From: Selenomonas sputigena_A
GTDB taxonomy: Bacteria; Bacillota; Negativicutes; Selenomonadales; Selenomonadaceae
Assembly: GCF_051603425.1 (NCBI RefSeq)
Contig: NZ_CP194411.1
Span: 496,001 to 560,000, forward strand
Length of the DNA stretch: 64,000 nucleotides
Direction of reading: 5' to 3'
This document shows, piece after piece, positions 53,503 to 61,204 of the stretch. The position numbers and the translations under genes are program-made. The notes beneath the pieces are model-generated. The model was not told where the DNA came from, did no database searches, and saw nothing but the letters and a program-made list of their open reading frames with translations. Position 1 is the first letter of the stretch. Each line of letters begins with the position of its first letter.

Positions 53503-53865
53503 TTAGGTTTTATCACTCATGCTAAATCCATAGAGGGTGTTGCCGTGCACAGTCGATGAGCCATTCATTGTGATCGTTTTAAACGTTTTCAATTTCTCGA
53601 GAAGCACAGTGTTCGGCGTATATAGACCCCCTCTATTCCCAATATACGCAGCGAGTTCTTTCGCAGCGGCTTCCGTACTGCTGGCATTGGAATAATACTG
53701 CGTATACTCGCTGCTGCTCTTCGGCACATAAATGGCGTTCATCGTCCGATTGCTGAGACCCGAATGGTCTGTCCTGACCGTCTGCACACTCACTGAGGCA
53801 AAACAGAGGCTTGAGGAGAGCAGCAGAGTTGCAAATGCGGCAGAAAGAACTTTTTTGAGTTTCAT
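53503..53865 (-). CDS. Small exported protein (family shared with 59860-60225)
   Basis: The product has 120 residues from ATG 53865 behind AAAGGAGG. Signal peptide MKLKKVLSAAFATLLLSSSL. The mature part AIYVPKSSSEYTQYYSNASS followed by TEAAAKELAAYIGNRGGLYT and LLEKLKTF has the same order of strands and helices as the 59860-60225 protein (AIFVKSGSTITMYEASSPSS, DFLEEYGYYDV). Its promoter shows the shared palindrome (53961-53982). Function unknown. Confidence 0.65.
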   Translation of the reverse strand: MKLKKVLSAAFATLLLSSSLCFASVSVQTVRTDHSGLSNRTMNAIYVPKSSSEYTQYYSNASSTEAAAKELAAYIGNRGGLYTPNTVLLEKLKTFKTITMNGSSTVHGNTLYGFSMSDKT

Positions 53866-53936
53866 GGTGTTTTCCTCCTTTTTTGAAAAACCGATCATCC
53901 ATGTTTCAAATCTACTCGAACACAGGCCTTGTTTGT

Positions 53937-53982
53937 AGTATATCATCGAACAAGCGGGAAGCGTCCTGTCCTAAATGACAGG
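53937..53982 (-). promoter_or_regulatory. Promoter with CCTGT-N8-ACAGGAC palindrome, copy 1
   Basis: On the minus strand CCTGTCATTTAGGACAGGAC is followed by GC, with GGACGC in the -35 place. An 18-base spacer leads to TATACT (53937-53942). It drives 53503-53865. It stands divergently to copy 2. Confidence 0.65.
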
Positions 53983-54043
53983 TGAAAGCGATTTTTCAAT
54001 TTTTCGCCTTCCGAACCCAAACGGTACGCGCAAGCCTTTTGAA

Positions 54044-54089
54044 CCTGTCATTTGCTACAGGACACCCCTTGTTTTTTTTATGCTATGAT
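54044..54089 (+). promoter_or_regulatory. Promoter with CCTGT-N8-ACAGGAC palindrome, copy 2
   Basis: CCTGTCATTTGCTACAGGAC (54044-54063) then AC, with GGACAC at -35. An 18-base spacer leads to TATGAT (54084-54089), 35 bases before the gene at 54125. Layout equals copies 1 and 3. Confidence 0.65.
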
Positions 54090-54124
54090 TAAGGAAAACT
54101 TGGGCAATATAAGGAGGATTTTCT

Positions 54125-54973
54125 ATGAAATCATCAAAAACTGTCATCTTCGCCGCACTCTGCCTCCTCCTCGCCGCGCTTCTCTCGGCGGGCTGCTTCA
54201 AGGGGCAGGCAAACCTTGCCGTCCATGAGGACGGCTCGTGCACCTTCAAGAGCACCCTGCTCGGCGCCGATTTCATTCGGCAGGCCATTGACGAGAACAA
54301 GGATGAACTCCTGAAAAACGATCCGAACGCCAAGATCCGGGAGATCACGGAAGGCGACAAAAAAGGCTTTGAAGTCATCTCGGAGTTTCCCGATATGAAG
54401 ACGCTCGCCGAAAAAGGCGGCAAGCTCTTTGCACGCCAGGACGGCAAATGCCTCGGAATAATGGAAAAAAAGACCTGGTTCTACGACGCTTACAGCTTCG
54501 ACCTCTGGGTCGGCTCTTCCCAGGAGGAGCCGACCGCCGAGGTTGACCCGCAGGCTCAGGCGATGATGCAGGGCTTCCTTTCTCAGATCCAGTACGAATT
54601 CCGCCTCGATCTTCCCGTCATCCCCGAAAGCCACAATGCGGAGACGGTGGAGGCGGAAGGCAAAACGCTCCACTGGGATCTCTCGCCCACGCTGGCGTCC
54701 CAGCAGGAAAAGCATATCAAGGCCGAATACCGCCTCTGGAACAAGATGCACATCGCCCTGACCGCCGTCCTCATCCTCGCCTTCCTCGCCCTTGCCGTCG
54801 TCATGCTTGCGATGCGGCAAGAAGAGGAATCCGGAAAGCGCAGGAATCAGCTCCTGGCCGCGCTTTTCCTTGTCATCGCCCTTGCCATCGGCGCTTTTTC
54901 CGCCTACGCGGCGCTGCAGCCGCCCACACTCACGGCGCAGGATTCCATCTCGCCCGCGGCCTCCGACAAGTAA
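54125..54973 (+). CDS. DUF3153/LppM-like lipoprotein with two C-terminal membrane helices
   Basis: The protein has 282 residues. It has a lipobox ALLSAGC (Cys ~23), then KGQANLAVHEDGSCTFKSTL, the opening of the DUF3153/LppM domain, and a second part VEAEGKTLHWDLSPTLAS. Two hydrophobic segments (ALTAVLILAFLALAVVMLAM and LLAALFLVIALAIGAFSAYA) close the protein. AGGAGG precedes the ATG. LppM-like proteins act in envelope lipid or surface processes in other bacteria. Driven by the palindrome promoter at 54044. Confidence 0.75.
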   Translation: MKSSKTVIFAALCLLLAALLSAGCFKGQANLAVHEDGSCTFKSTLLGADFIRQAIDENKDELLKNDPNAKIREITEGDKKGFEVISEFPDMKTLAEKGGKLFARQDGKCLGIMEKKTWFYDAYSFDLWVGSSQEEPTAEVDPQAQAMMQGFLSQIQYEFRLDLPVIPESHNAETVEAEGKTLHWDLSPTLASQQEKHIKAEYRLWNKMHIALTAVLILAFLALAVVMLAMRQEEESGKRRNQLLAALFLVIALAIGAFSAYAALQPPTLTAQDSISPAASDK

Positions 54974-55153
54974 AGCGGGAAATGCGCAGGAACTCCGCTC
55001 CGCGCTCTGTCCCCACCGGCGAACGGGAAGCGTCTCTGCTTTCCTGACAGGCGCCATGCGCCTCTCTTCAGCGGCTTCTGAAAAAGGGTATCCCGCCTGC
55101 AATGCAGGCATAAACATTTAACTGCAATGTCCTCAAGGAAAGGAGAACAGCAA

Positions 55154-56182
55154 ATGAAAACATCCTGGAAAAAACTCCTCACGGCTGCAAGCGCAGCAAT
55201 CTTCTGCGCTGCGCTGCTTACGGGCTGCCTCGGCAGCAACGGTCTCGGTCCCGACGCGCCGAAGGAACCCATCGCGAAGTTCAAGCTCGGCGACAAGGAA
55301 GTGCCGCTCTACGAATATAAGGGCGCGGAACTCCCGGATTTTGAGACCTTCCATTCCAATCTCGCTTTGACGAAGGACGCCATCTACGGCATCAGCAGAG
55401 ATGCTGCGGATAACAAGTACCATCTCAAGAAGATGAACCTCAAGGACGGCGCGATCGTCTCGGTGGAAGATCTCGGTCCTGTAGCCATGAACCGGATCTC
55501 TTCGGACGCAACGAACATCTACTACATCGGCGAGAAGGAGCCTGGGACGATCGGCTGCTACGACGGCAAAGCCGCCACTGTCTTCAAAGTGGTGGGCGTA
55601 TCGCCGTCTGAGGTGCGCACCATCTTCGGCGGCAAGAACGCCTATCTGGCGGCTGACCATTTCGATCGTTCCGGCATTTTGTTCGGCGAGATCTCCAAGG
55701 AAGGCGTCAAGGATACGAAAGTCGTCCTGCCTCCGGAGGATTTCAAAAAGTACAGTTCATCGCCCGACAATAGGGATGGGGAGAGCAATCCAAGAATCCG
55801 ATTTGCGGACAAGGACGGCTTCTACCTCTTGACCGAGGCTCGGCACGGGGACAAGGAGACGACTCTCCCCCTTCATATGTATGGGCCGGACGGCAAGAAA
55901 CTGCGCACGTTCGAATGCAACGAGGGGATTCCTGCCGATGCCAAAAAGCGAGATGTAGGATTGAACCAGACCATGGCGTCGAAGGACTATGTGATCTTCT
56001 GCAACAGGGGCTATATGCGCATCTTTGACAAGAAGGACGGCAAATACGTCGGCGACATTGAGTTGAAACTGGGGGAGCAGACATTGCGCCCCGAAGGCAT
56101 CACAGTTGATGAAGAGAACCATATCTACTTCGTCAGCCAATCCGGCAAGGATCCGAACCATATTTACCGCATCGACCTCTAA
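55154..56182 (+). CDS. Lipoprotein, tandem paralogue 1 (beta-propeller-like)
   Basis: The product has 342 residues from ATG 55154 behind AAAGGAG. Lipobox ALLTGC followed by LGSNGLGPDAPKEPIAKFKL. The mature part repeats short strand motifs such as TKDAIYGISRDAADNKYHLK, EVRTIFGGKNAYLAADHFDR, DKDGFYLLTEARHGDKETTL, MRIFDKKDGKYVGDIELKLG and HIYFVSQSGKDPNHIYRIDL, consistent with a seven-bladed propeller. It is about half identical to the next gene, so it arose by tandem duplication. Ligand unknown. Confidence 0.7.
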   Translation: MKTSWKKLLTAASAAIFCAALLTGCLGSNGLGPDAPKEPIAKFKLGDKEVPLYEYKGAELPDFETFHSNLALTKDAIYGISRDAADNKYHLKKMNLKDGAIVSVEDLGPVAMNRISSDATNIYYIGEKEPGTIGCYDGKAATVFKVVGVSPSEVRTIFGGKNAYLAADHFDRSGILFGEISKEGVKDTKVVLPPEDFKKYSSSPDNRDGESNPRIRFADKDGFYLLTEARHGDKETTLPLHMYGPDGKKLRTFECNEGIPADAKKRDVGLNQTMASKDYVIFCNRGYMRIFDKKDGKYVGDIELKLGEQTLRPEGITVDEENHIYFVSQSGKDPNHIYRIDL

Positions 56183-56299
56183 GGCTCAAGGCTTCACGGC
56201 GCCTGCATGACTCATGCCGGCGTCGTTTTCCTCTTGCAAAAGAGGATACGGGTGCGCAGAAAAGAGATTCGTATACGGGACAAGGAAAGGAGAGCAAAA

Positions 56300-57349
56300 A
56301 TGAAAACATCCTGGAAGAAGCTTCTTACGACGGCAGGCGCAGCCCTTCTCTGCGGCGCGCTCCTCACGGGCTGCCTCGGCGGCGGAGGCGGCGCGGACGG
56401 TGCGCCCGTCGACGACAAGGGCATCGGCCCCGAGGCGCCGAAGGAGGCCGTCGCACAGCTCAAGTTCGGCGACAAGGAGGCGCTGCTTTACGAATACAAA
56501 GGCGTACCGCTCCCTGCATTCGAGGGCATAAATTCCAATCTCGCCGTAACGAAGGACGCGATCTACGGTCTGAGCCAAAAGGAGGATGCGTACTACCTCA
56601 AGAGAATCGCCGTCAGGGACGGCGCCGTCACCGCAGTCGAGGATGTTGCCCTGGCTGAGAACAGGCCGCTCGCCTCGGACGGAACGAACATTTACTACGT
56701 CTCGGATGTCATGAAATTTGAGATCGCCTGCTTTGACAAAAAAAGCGTGTCGCGCTTCACTGTGCAGGATGTGAAGGCCGTGCGCCCCGTCCTCGGCAGT
56801 AAGAACGCCTATATGAGCAGTGATTTCGTCTCGTTTTCCGGCGTCCTGTTCGGCGAAATCTCCAAGGAAGGCGTCAAGGATGTGAAATCCGTCCTGCCTG
56901 CGGACGAGTTCAAAAAACTCAGCTCCAGAAACGACGAAAAAAATGAAACGAATGATGTGCTCATGTGTGCCGACAAGGACGGCTTCTACATCTCGACGCT
57001 CGCCGGTCACGGCTCGAAAAACCGCGAAGACTGGACGATGCCGCTGCATATGTATGGGCCGACCGGCAAGAAGATCCGCACCTTCGAGTGCAACGAAGGA
57101 ATCCCAAAGGAGGCGCAAAAGATTCCCATCCGTGAGCGCCATGCCATTGCGACGAGGGATTACATCGTATTCTACGCCAGAGGCGTCATGCGCGTCTTCA
57201 ACAAGAAGGACGGCAAATACGTCGCCGACATCAATCTGAGCGTCGACAAGAAGGCGCTCTCTCCCATGATGGTTACAACCGACGGCGCAAATCACATCTA
57301 CTTCATCGACGAGTATACAAAGAACAGGATCTACCGCATCGACCTGTAA
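56300..57349 (+). CDS. Lipoprotein, tandem paralogue 2 (beta-propeller-like)
   Basis: The product has 349 residues from ATG 56300 behind AAAGGAGAG. Lipobox LLTGC; the first 20 residues MKTSWKKLLTTAGAALLCGA are almost the same as in the preceding gene. Shared blocks: KFGDKEALLYEYKGVPLPAF, GEISKEGVKDVKSVLPADEF, IRTFECNEGIPKEAQKIPIR and FNKKDGKYVADINLSVDKKA. It carries an extra Gly/Ala/Asp linker after the lipidated Cys. 117 bases separate the two copies. Probably in one transcript with 57420. Confidence 0.7.
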   Translation: MKTSWKKLLTTAGAALLCGALLTGCLGGGGGADGAPVDDKGIGPEAPKEAVAQLKFGDKEALLYEYKGVPLPAFEGINSNLAVTKDAIYGLSQKEDAYYLKRIAVRDGAVTAVEDVALAENRPLASDGTNIYYVSDVMKFEIACFDKKSVSRFTVQDVKAVRPVLGSKNAYMSSDFVSFSGVLFGEISKEGVKDVKSVLPADEFKKLSSRNDEKNETNDVLMCADKDGFYISTLAGHGSKNREDWTMPLHMYGPTGKKIRTFECNEGIPKEAQKIPIRERHAIATRDYIVFYARGVMRVFNKKDGKYVADINLSVDKKALSPMMVTTDGANHIYFIDEYTKNRIYRIDL

Positions 57350-57419
57350 CGTCTATGGCGACTGCCTATCGGATGCCGGCGCCATTTCCCTTTTGCCGAT
57401 CAAGGAAGGAGGCTTCCCC

Positions 57420-57971
57420 ATGAAAATCAGAGCCGTATTCGCGCTGCTCTTCGCGCTCTTCCTGCTTCCCGCCGCCGTCGGCGGAGCCGCAGGGCTTCCC
57501 GACGCGGAGATGTCGCTCGGCGGCATCCGCCTCGGCGATACGATGCAGGAGGTTGAGGAGATTTACGGCGAAGGCGAGCGCGTCGCCGACGGCGTCGATG
57601 AATGGGGCGGTACGACCGTCCACATCTTCGCCAATGATTACGGCGACTCCCTTCGCGTGTCGTACCGCGATGAAGACGGCGTCCATCGCGTCATCAGCGT
57701 GCATCTCGGCGTGAACGACGTCAACGAGTACAATCTGCAGCCGTCCGAAGAGGCGCGCATGATCGAGACGCCAAGCGGCATCCACCTGGACAGCACGCTT
57801 GAGGATCTGGAAGCCGCCTATGGCTATATCCCAAAGCCGAAATGCGGACACACCGCGCCGCCCGTCTGCGGCTATTTCTACGACAGCGAGGACGCGGAAA
57901 TCGCCTTCTACATCTGCCGCGAGCACAGCCCCGGCATCCGCTCGATCTGGCTGCACGAGAAATTGATGTAA
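57420..57971 (+). CDS. Exported protein with SLGG motif, paralogue of 18148-18618
   Basis: The product has 183 residues from ATG 57420 with GGAAGGAGG ahead. Signal peptide MKIRAVFALLFALFLLPAAV. The mature part LPDAEMSLGGIRLGDTMQEV and EIYGEGERV resembles the 18148-18618 protein, and a second unit (GIHLDSTLEDLEAAYGYIPK) repeats the pattern, like a BamE/SmpA-type pair. Two Cys residues (CGHTAPPVCGY) lie close together and one further on. Function unknown. Confidence 0.65.
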   Translation: MKIRAVFALLFALFLLPAAVGGAAGLPDAEMSLGGIRLGDTMQEVEEIYGEGERVADGVDEWGGTTVHIFANDYGDSLRVSYRDEDGVHRVISVHLGVNDVNEYNLQPSEEARMIETPSGIHLDSTLEDLEAAYGYIPKPKCGHTAPPVCGYFYDSEDAEIAFYICREHSPGIRSIWLHEKLM

Positions 57972-57997
57972 GATTGCCCTGATGGGGAAATCTGATT

Positions 57998-58260
57998 TAC
58001 CTGAAAGCCCAAGAAGGCAAGCCCGAAGGCGCAGACTGATTGGCGAGGTTTCTGCAAGGCGTGAGGACATATGTCCTGAAAGTTTACATGAAAGCCCAAG
58101 AAGGCAAGCCCAAAGGGCGCAGCCTGATTGGCCGCTTTCAGGTAAGGGCGTGAGGACATATGTACAGCATGATTCTATGATGTGCCATCGCCGAAATCGG
58201 GACTAAAAACGAGCTATGCCACTTCGTATGGCGGCTGAACATATGTCCTGAAAGTTTACA
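57998..58260. repeat. Family-2 dispersed repeat, one and a half tandem copies
   Basis: The block ACCTGAAAGCCCAAGAAGGC ... GCGTGAGGACATATG (57998-58074) occurs again at 58085-58160 with few changes. It is followed by a tail GTACAGCATGATTCTATGAT ... GGCGGCTGAAC that is shared with 49345-49432. No coding frame fits. It fills the gap after 57971. Confidence 0.7.
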
Positions 58261-58262
58261 TG

Positions 58263-58306
58263 AAAAGGCTGTGCAATCGTCGGTATCGACGATTGCACAG
58301 CCTTTT
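58263..58306. terminator. Very strong bidirectional terminator
   Basis: AAAAGGCTGTGCAATCGTCG (58263-58282) is an exact complement of 58287-58306 with a 4-base loop, followed by TT. The 20-bp stem separates the plus-strand lipoprotein run from the minus-strand toxin-antitoxin genes. Confidence 0.9.
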
Positions 58307-58321
58307 TCATGACGGCAGCAA

Positions 58322-58477
58322 CTATGTATTTTTGTGCTTTTTGGCGACGGATCGGATTTTTCCTATAGCGAAGTCATTTTTCTGCAATACTTCTCGAAAT
58401 TGTATGGTATCTTCAATTTCCCTGCAATACATATGAATGCTCTGGAGAATTTGTGCGTCTCTTTCGTTTAGCTTCAT
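58322..58477 (-). pseudogene. HepT-like (HEPN) toxin, N-terminal remnant
   Basis: From the Met at 58477 the frame reads MKLNERDAQILQSIHMYCRE and IEDTIQFREVLQKNDF, similar to the first helices of HepT toxins (KDxxILxHIxxYCxxIExxI). It ends after ~50 residues, before the RX4-6H RNase site. So the toxin is truncated. It overlaps the 3' part of the MNT gene, as in intact pairs. Confidence 0.55.
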
Positions 58478-58763
58478 AAAGCAGCATCGCATCTCTTTCG
58501 TAATATTTTTTAAAAATCTCACTGTCTTTGGATATTTGCGATATGAGATCGACTTCTTTGCCCAAGGCTTCTTCCAAATCCATACGTAGTCCGATCATTT
58601 TGAACAAATCCAGATCTCTTCCGGAAATCAGGCGGAAATCCACGTCGCTCTTTTCCGTCGCATCTCCTCTCGCATAGGAACCGAAAAGGAACAGTTTCTT
58701 CACGCCATATTTTTCACAAATCGGACGAATCTTCTCTTCGATTTCCGCCCTCGTCAGAATCAT
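58413..58763 (-). CDS. MNT-type nucleotidyltransferase antitoxin (MntA-like)
   Basis: The product has 116 residues from ATG 58763 behind GGAGG. The nucleotidyltransferase core GVKKLFLFGSYARGDATEKS followed by DVDFRLISGRD has GSYARG and the Asp pair DVD. MntA proteins AMPylate HepT and so neutralise it. The C-terminal ~15 residues (RKRRTNSPEHSYVLQ) are not family-like and may come from a frameshift within the overlap. The partner toxin is truncated. Confidence 0.75.
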   Translation of the reverse strand: MILTRAEIEEKIRPICEKYGVKKLFLFGSYARGDATEKSDVDFRLISGRDLDLFKMIGLRMDLEEALGKEVDLISQISKDSEIFKKYYERDAMLLYEAKRKRRTNSPEHSYVLQGN

Positions 58764-58826
58764 TTCTTCTCGCCTCCGTTCAGAATAATTTCCTTTATTT
58801 TATTATACCGAAAAGATGAAATTTTT

Positions 58827-58884
58827 GCCGCATAGAAAAGCCCCGAAACCATCGCGCGATGGCTTCGGGGCTTTTCTATGCGGC
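58827..58884. terminator. Strong bidirectional terminator beside the VWA gene
   Basis: GCCGCATAGAAAAGCCCCGA (from 58827) pairs over 21 bp with 58864-58884; the inner ACCATCG/CGATGGC extends it. It lies just after the stop of the VWA gene (58895) and ahead of the MNT gene. Confidence 0.85.
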
Positions 58885-58894
58885 GAAACGTCTC

Positions 58895-59617
58895 TCAGTC
58901 CTGCGTCTCGTCCGTTTCTACATGATCCTTCCAGCTGTCGCTCTCGGCATCTGGATTTTCCACGGCTTCCGCCACATAGGCGCTGACCGCCTCGAAGTTC
59001 CTGCGTACGCCCGAGCCTGTATTCTTGTAGGTCACGGCGTTCTTCTTATTGACGCCGATGCGGTCCGCTTCCTTCGCCGCATCGATGTTCGCGCCGAGGT
59101 AGATGAAATCCCAGCCCGCCTTTTCCTGCTTGTCAGAAATCATCTTCTTGACCTTCTCCTGCGTGAACTCTTCACTGGCGTTCTCCATGCCGTCCGTGAT
59201 GATGACGAAGACGACCTTCGTACCCTTCTTCTCAATGCCTTCCGTGCGCGCGACCTTGAGGATCGTCGAGCCTACGGCATCGAGGAGCGCCGTCGTACCG
59301 CCGACCTCATACTCCTTATCCGTCAGCGGTTTGATGCGCCGAATGTCCTCTCGGTCATAGATCGTATCGATCTTGTCGCTGAAGAGAACCGTCGTGACAT
59401 TGACCTTCGCGTCGAGCTTTTTCTCCTTCTCGATCATCGCATTGAAGCCGCCGATCGTATCCGACTCCAGCCCCGACATCGAGCCGCTCTTGTCGAGCAC
59501 CATCACGAGCTCCACGCGCTCCGGTTTCTCCTTCTGCGCTGCTTCTGCCAAAAGCGCATTCCCCAGGAAAATACAGAGCGTGAGTACAAGAAAAGACGAA
59601 ACAATCTTTTTCCACAT
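58895..59617 (-). CDS. Exported von Willebrand factor A domain protein
   Basis: The product has 240 residues. Signal peptide MWKKIVSSFLVLTLCIFLGN (cleavage near AEA). The VWA domain has a MIDAS site: LVMVLDKSGSMSGLESD, the Thr in GGTTALLDAVGS, and FVIITDGMENASEEFT. It binds a divalent cation and would bind protein partners in the periplasm. AAGGAGG is ahead of the ATG. The downstream side has the strong hairpin. No MoxR or other usual partner is beside it. Confidence 0.85.
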   Translation of the reverse strand: MWKKIVSSFLVLTLCIFLGNALLAEAAQKEKPERVELVMVLDKSGSMSGLESDTIGGFNAMIEKEKKLDAKVNVTTVLFSDKIDTIYDREDIRRIKPLTDKEYEVGGTTALLDAVGSTILKVARTEGIEKKGTKVVFVIITDGMENASEEFTQEKVKKMISDKQEKAGWDFIYLGANIDAAKEADRIGVNKKNAVTYKNTGSGVRRNFEAVSAYVAEAVENPDAESDSWKDHVETDETQD

Positions 59618-59738
59618 GATGAATACCTCCTTTTAAACAATTTCTCTATCAGCTCTATTATACCGAACCTATGCCTCCTTCGATACTGCGAATGTCTCGG
59701 ATTGGCAAAATTTAAGGAATCCCCTGCCTCCTTATGCC

Positions 59739-59775
59739 AAACGGGGCATTGCCCGCTCCGGACAACGCCCCGTTT
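59739..59775 (-). terminator. Terminator after the 59860-60225 gene
   Basis: AAACGGGGC (59739-59747) pairs with GCCCCGTTT (59767-59775). It lies 85 bases beyond the stop of the minus-strand exported-protein gene; 59618-59738 carries the likely VWA promoter. Confidence 0.7.
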
Positions 59776-59859
59776 TCATGTGAAATTTATGACGCGCTCG
59801 CTTTCCCGCTTCTGCAGATCCATGCTTCAGCGGCAAAAACAAACTGCGGCCGCCTTATA

Positions 59860-60225
59860 TTACATCTTTTCCCATTCCGTGAAGTGGTAGGAACGGACGC
59901 CGCCGCCGATATCCTCACCGTCGCGGTACACGTCATAGTAGCCATATTCCTCAAGGAAGTCGCGCACGGCAATGTTGCCCGTGTAGACATCGAGCCTGCC
60001 GCTCGGCAGCGCACTCTTGAACTCGCTTGCCGCTGAAGACGGGGAGCTTGCCTCGTACATCGTGATCGTGCTGCCGCTCTTGACAAAGATGGCAAACTTC
60101 GCGGACTTCACATAGTTCTGGAAGTCACTCTGGCTGACATTTCCCTTCCACATGGCGAAACTCATGCTCGACATCACCATCATCATCGCGAAAACCAATC
60201 CCATTACCCTTACTGCTTTTTTCAT
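59860..60225 (-). CDS. Small exported protein (family shared with 53503-53865)
   Basis: The product has 121 residues; signal MKKAVRVMGLVFAMMMVMSS; GGAGATG before the ATG region. The mature part KFAIFVKSGSTITMYEASSP, SSAASEFKSALPSGRLDVYT and DFLEEYGYYDV corresponds in order to the 53503-53865 protein. Its promoter carries the best copy of the palindrome (60320-60345). Function unknown; likely periplasmic. Confidence 0.65.
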   Translation of the reverse strand: MKKAVRVMGLVFAMMMVMSSMSFAMWKGNVSQSDFQNYVKSAKFAIFVKSGSTITMYEASSPSSAASEFKSALPSGRLDVYTGNIAVRDFLEEYGYYDVYRDGEDIGGGVRSYHFTEWEKM

Positions 60226-60297
60226 AACCTTTCATCTCCTTCTCTTTTGAAAATCCATTGAACTGCCAAAATGACCCTGCGCGGTTCATTTTCTATA

Positions 60298-60345
60298 ATT
60301 ATACACGAAAAGCGGCATTGCTGTCCTGTAATAAGTTACAGGACA
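60298..60345 (-). promoter_or_regulatory. Promoter with CCTGT-N8-ACAGGAC palindrome, copy 3
   Basis: TGTCCTGTAA (60322-60331) and TTACAGGACA (60336-60345) are a perfect 10-bp inverted repeat around TAAG. On the minus strand GGACAG lies at -35, a 17-base spacer follows, and TATAAT is at 60298-60303. It drives 59860-60225. Layout equals copies 1 and 2. Confidence 0.7.
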
Positions 60346-60375
60346 CAAAATTTTTCTTGTACCGGTGAAGCATGC

Positions 60376-60543
60376 TTAAGGAAGCGCTGATAAATTCAGC
60401 ACCGGCATCTTGTTGCATCTTTTCCGCCCTGCCTGCGTCGGCAAATCCTCCGCATAGCCCCGCTATGCGTCCGGTTTTCCTCCTTGGCAAGTCGAAAAAT
60501 CTGCACCAATCTGACGAACTTCATTTTATCAGCGCTTCCTTAA
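60376..60543. repeat. MITE-like ~168-bp element (family 1), left of dinJ-yafQ
   Basis: TTAAGGAAGCGCTGATAAA is at both ends as an exact inverted repeat (60376-60394 and the complement of 60525-60543). The interior CGGCAAATCCTCCGCATAGC is shared with 61205-61371. The TAA stop of yafQ is within the right end. Confidence 0.8.
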
Positions 60544-60818
60544 AACAAATCGCTGTGCGTCCCCGTCCGAACCAGCTGCAAAGTGCGCGCAGTCTGCACA
60601 ATCTTATACACCAGGAGCCAGTCCGGTTCAATATGGCATTCCCTCATACCCTTGTAGTTCCTTGAATTCACCAGTACATGATCGCGATATTCTTCCGGCA
60701 AAGACTGCTCTCTGCGCAAAAACTCGACGGCAGTTTCCAGTTTCTTCATCTCGCAGCCGCGTTTGACGGCCAACTTGTAATCACGTTTAAATTGACCTGA
60801 GAACGCCAGCCTAAGCAT
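60540..60818 (-). CDS. yafQ: YafQ-family mRNA-cleaving toxin
   Basis: The product has 92 residues from ATG 60818, six bases after GGAGG. It shows FSGQFKRDYKLAVKRGC, MKKLETAVEFLRREQSLPEE, YRDHVLVNSRNYKGMRECHI, EPDWLLVYKI and the C-terminal LQLVRTGTHSDLF, matching YafQ (His in the final block is part of the active site). Ribosome-dependent RNase. It overlaps dinJ by eight bases and its stop codon is supplied by the adjoining repeat. Confidence 0.9.
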   Translation of the reverse strand: MLRLAFSGQFKRDYKLAVKRGCEMKKLETAVEFLRREQSLPEEYRDHVLVNSRNYKGMRECHIEPDWLLVYKIVQTARTLQLVRTGTHSDLF

Positions 60819-61080
60819 CAAGTGCCTCCATCATTTCGGAAACACTGTCGAAAGGCCCGTGCATATCCTCACCCTTTTCCGCAGCAGCCATCGCCCTGTA
60901 GGTAACTTCATTCGGCTCATCCAGCTTCACCACGAAAGGAAGGCCATGGCAGCGCAGAGCCTGACGATAGAAAATACCTGTAGCCGTGCTTAAATCCATC
61001 CCCAATGCCTTAAAGAGCTCCGCAGCTTGCAGCTTGAGTTCCGGCTCCATGCGAAGCGTCATATTTCCCTTGTTTGCCAT
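60811..61080 (-). CDS. dinJ: DinJ/RelB-family antitoxin
   Basis: The product has 89 residues from ATG 61080 with AAAGGGG ahead; an upstream Met was rejected. The ribbon-helix-helix N-terminus NMTLRMEPELKLQAAELFKA followed by LGMDLSTATGIFYRQAL binds the operator; the C-terminal part wraps the toxin. It is first in the pair. The pair is bracketed by two family-1 repeats. Confidence 0.9.
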   Translation of the reverse strand: MANKGNMTLRMEPELKLQAAELFKALGMDLSTATGIFYRQALRCHGLPFVVKLDEPNEVTYRAMAAAEKGEDMHGPFDSVSEMMEALDA

Positions 61081-61204
61081 AGCGTATACCCCTTTCTGTT
61101 CCCGTTTGCACAACATGGAAGAACTCTAGTCGACCAATTCAATAAGCTTATTATATGAAATATTCATTTGCTTTGCAAGTGCATTGCCAGAAAAACATAT
61201 CCTG

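Noticed and set aside
55020..55060. A fourth copy of the CCTGT...ACAGG element near 55045
   Set aside because: Only CCTGACAGG is present without the N8 spacing or the GGAC/-10 layout, so it was not counted.
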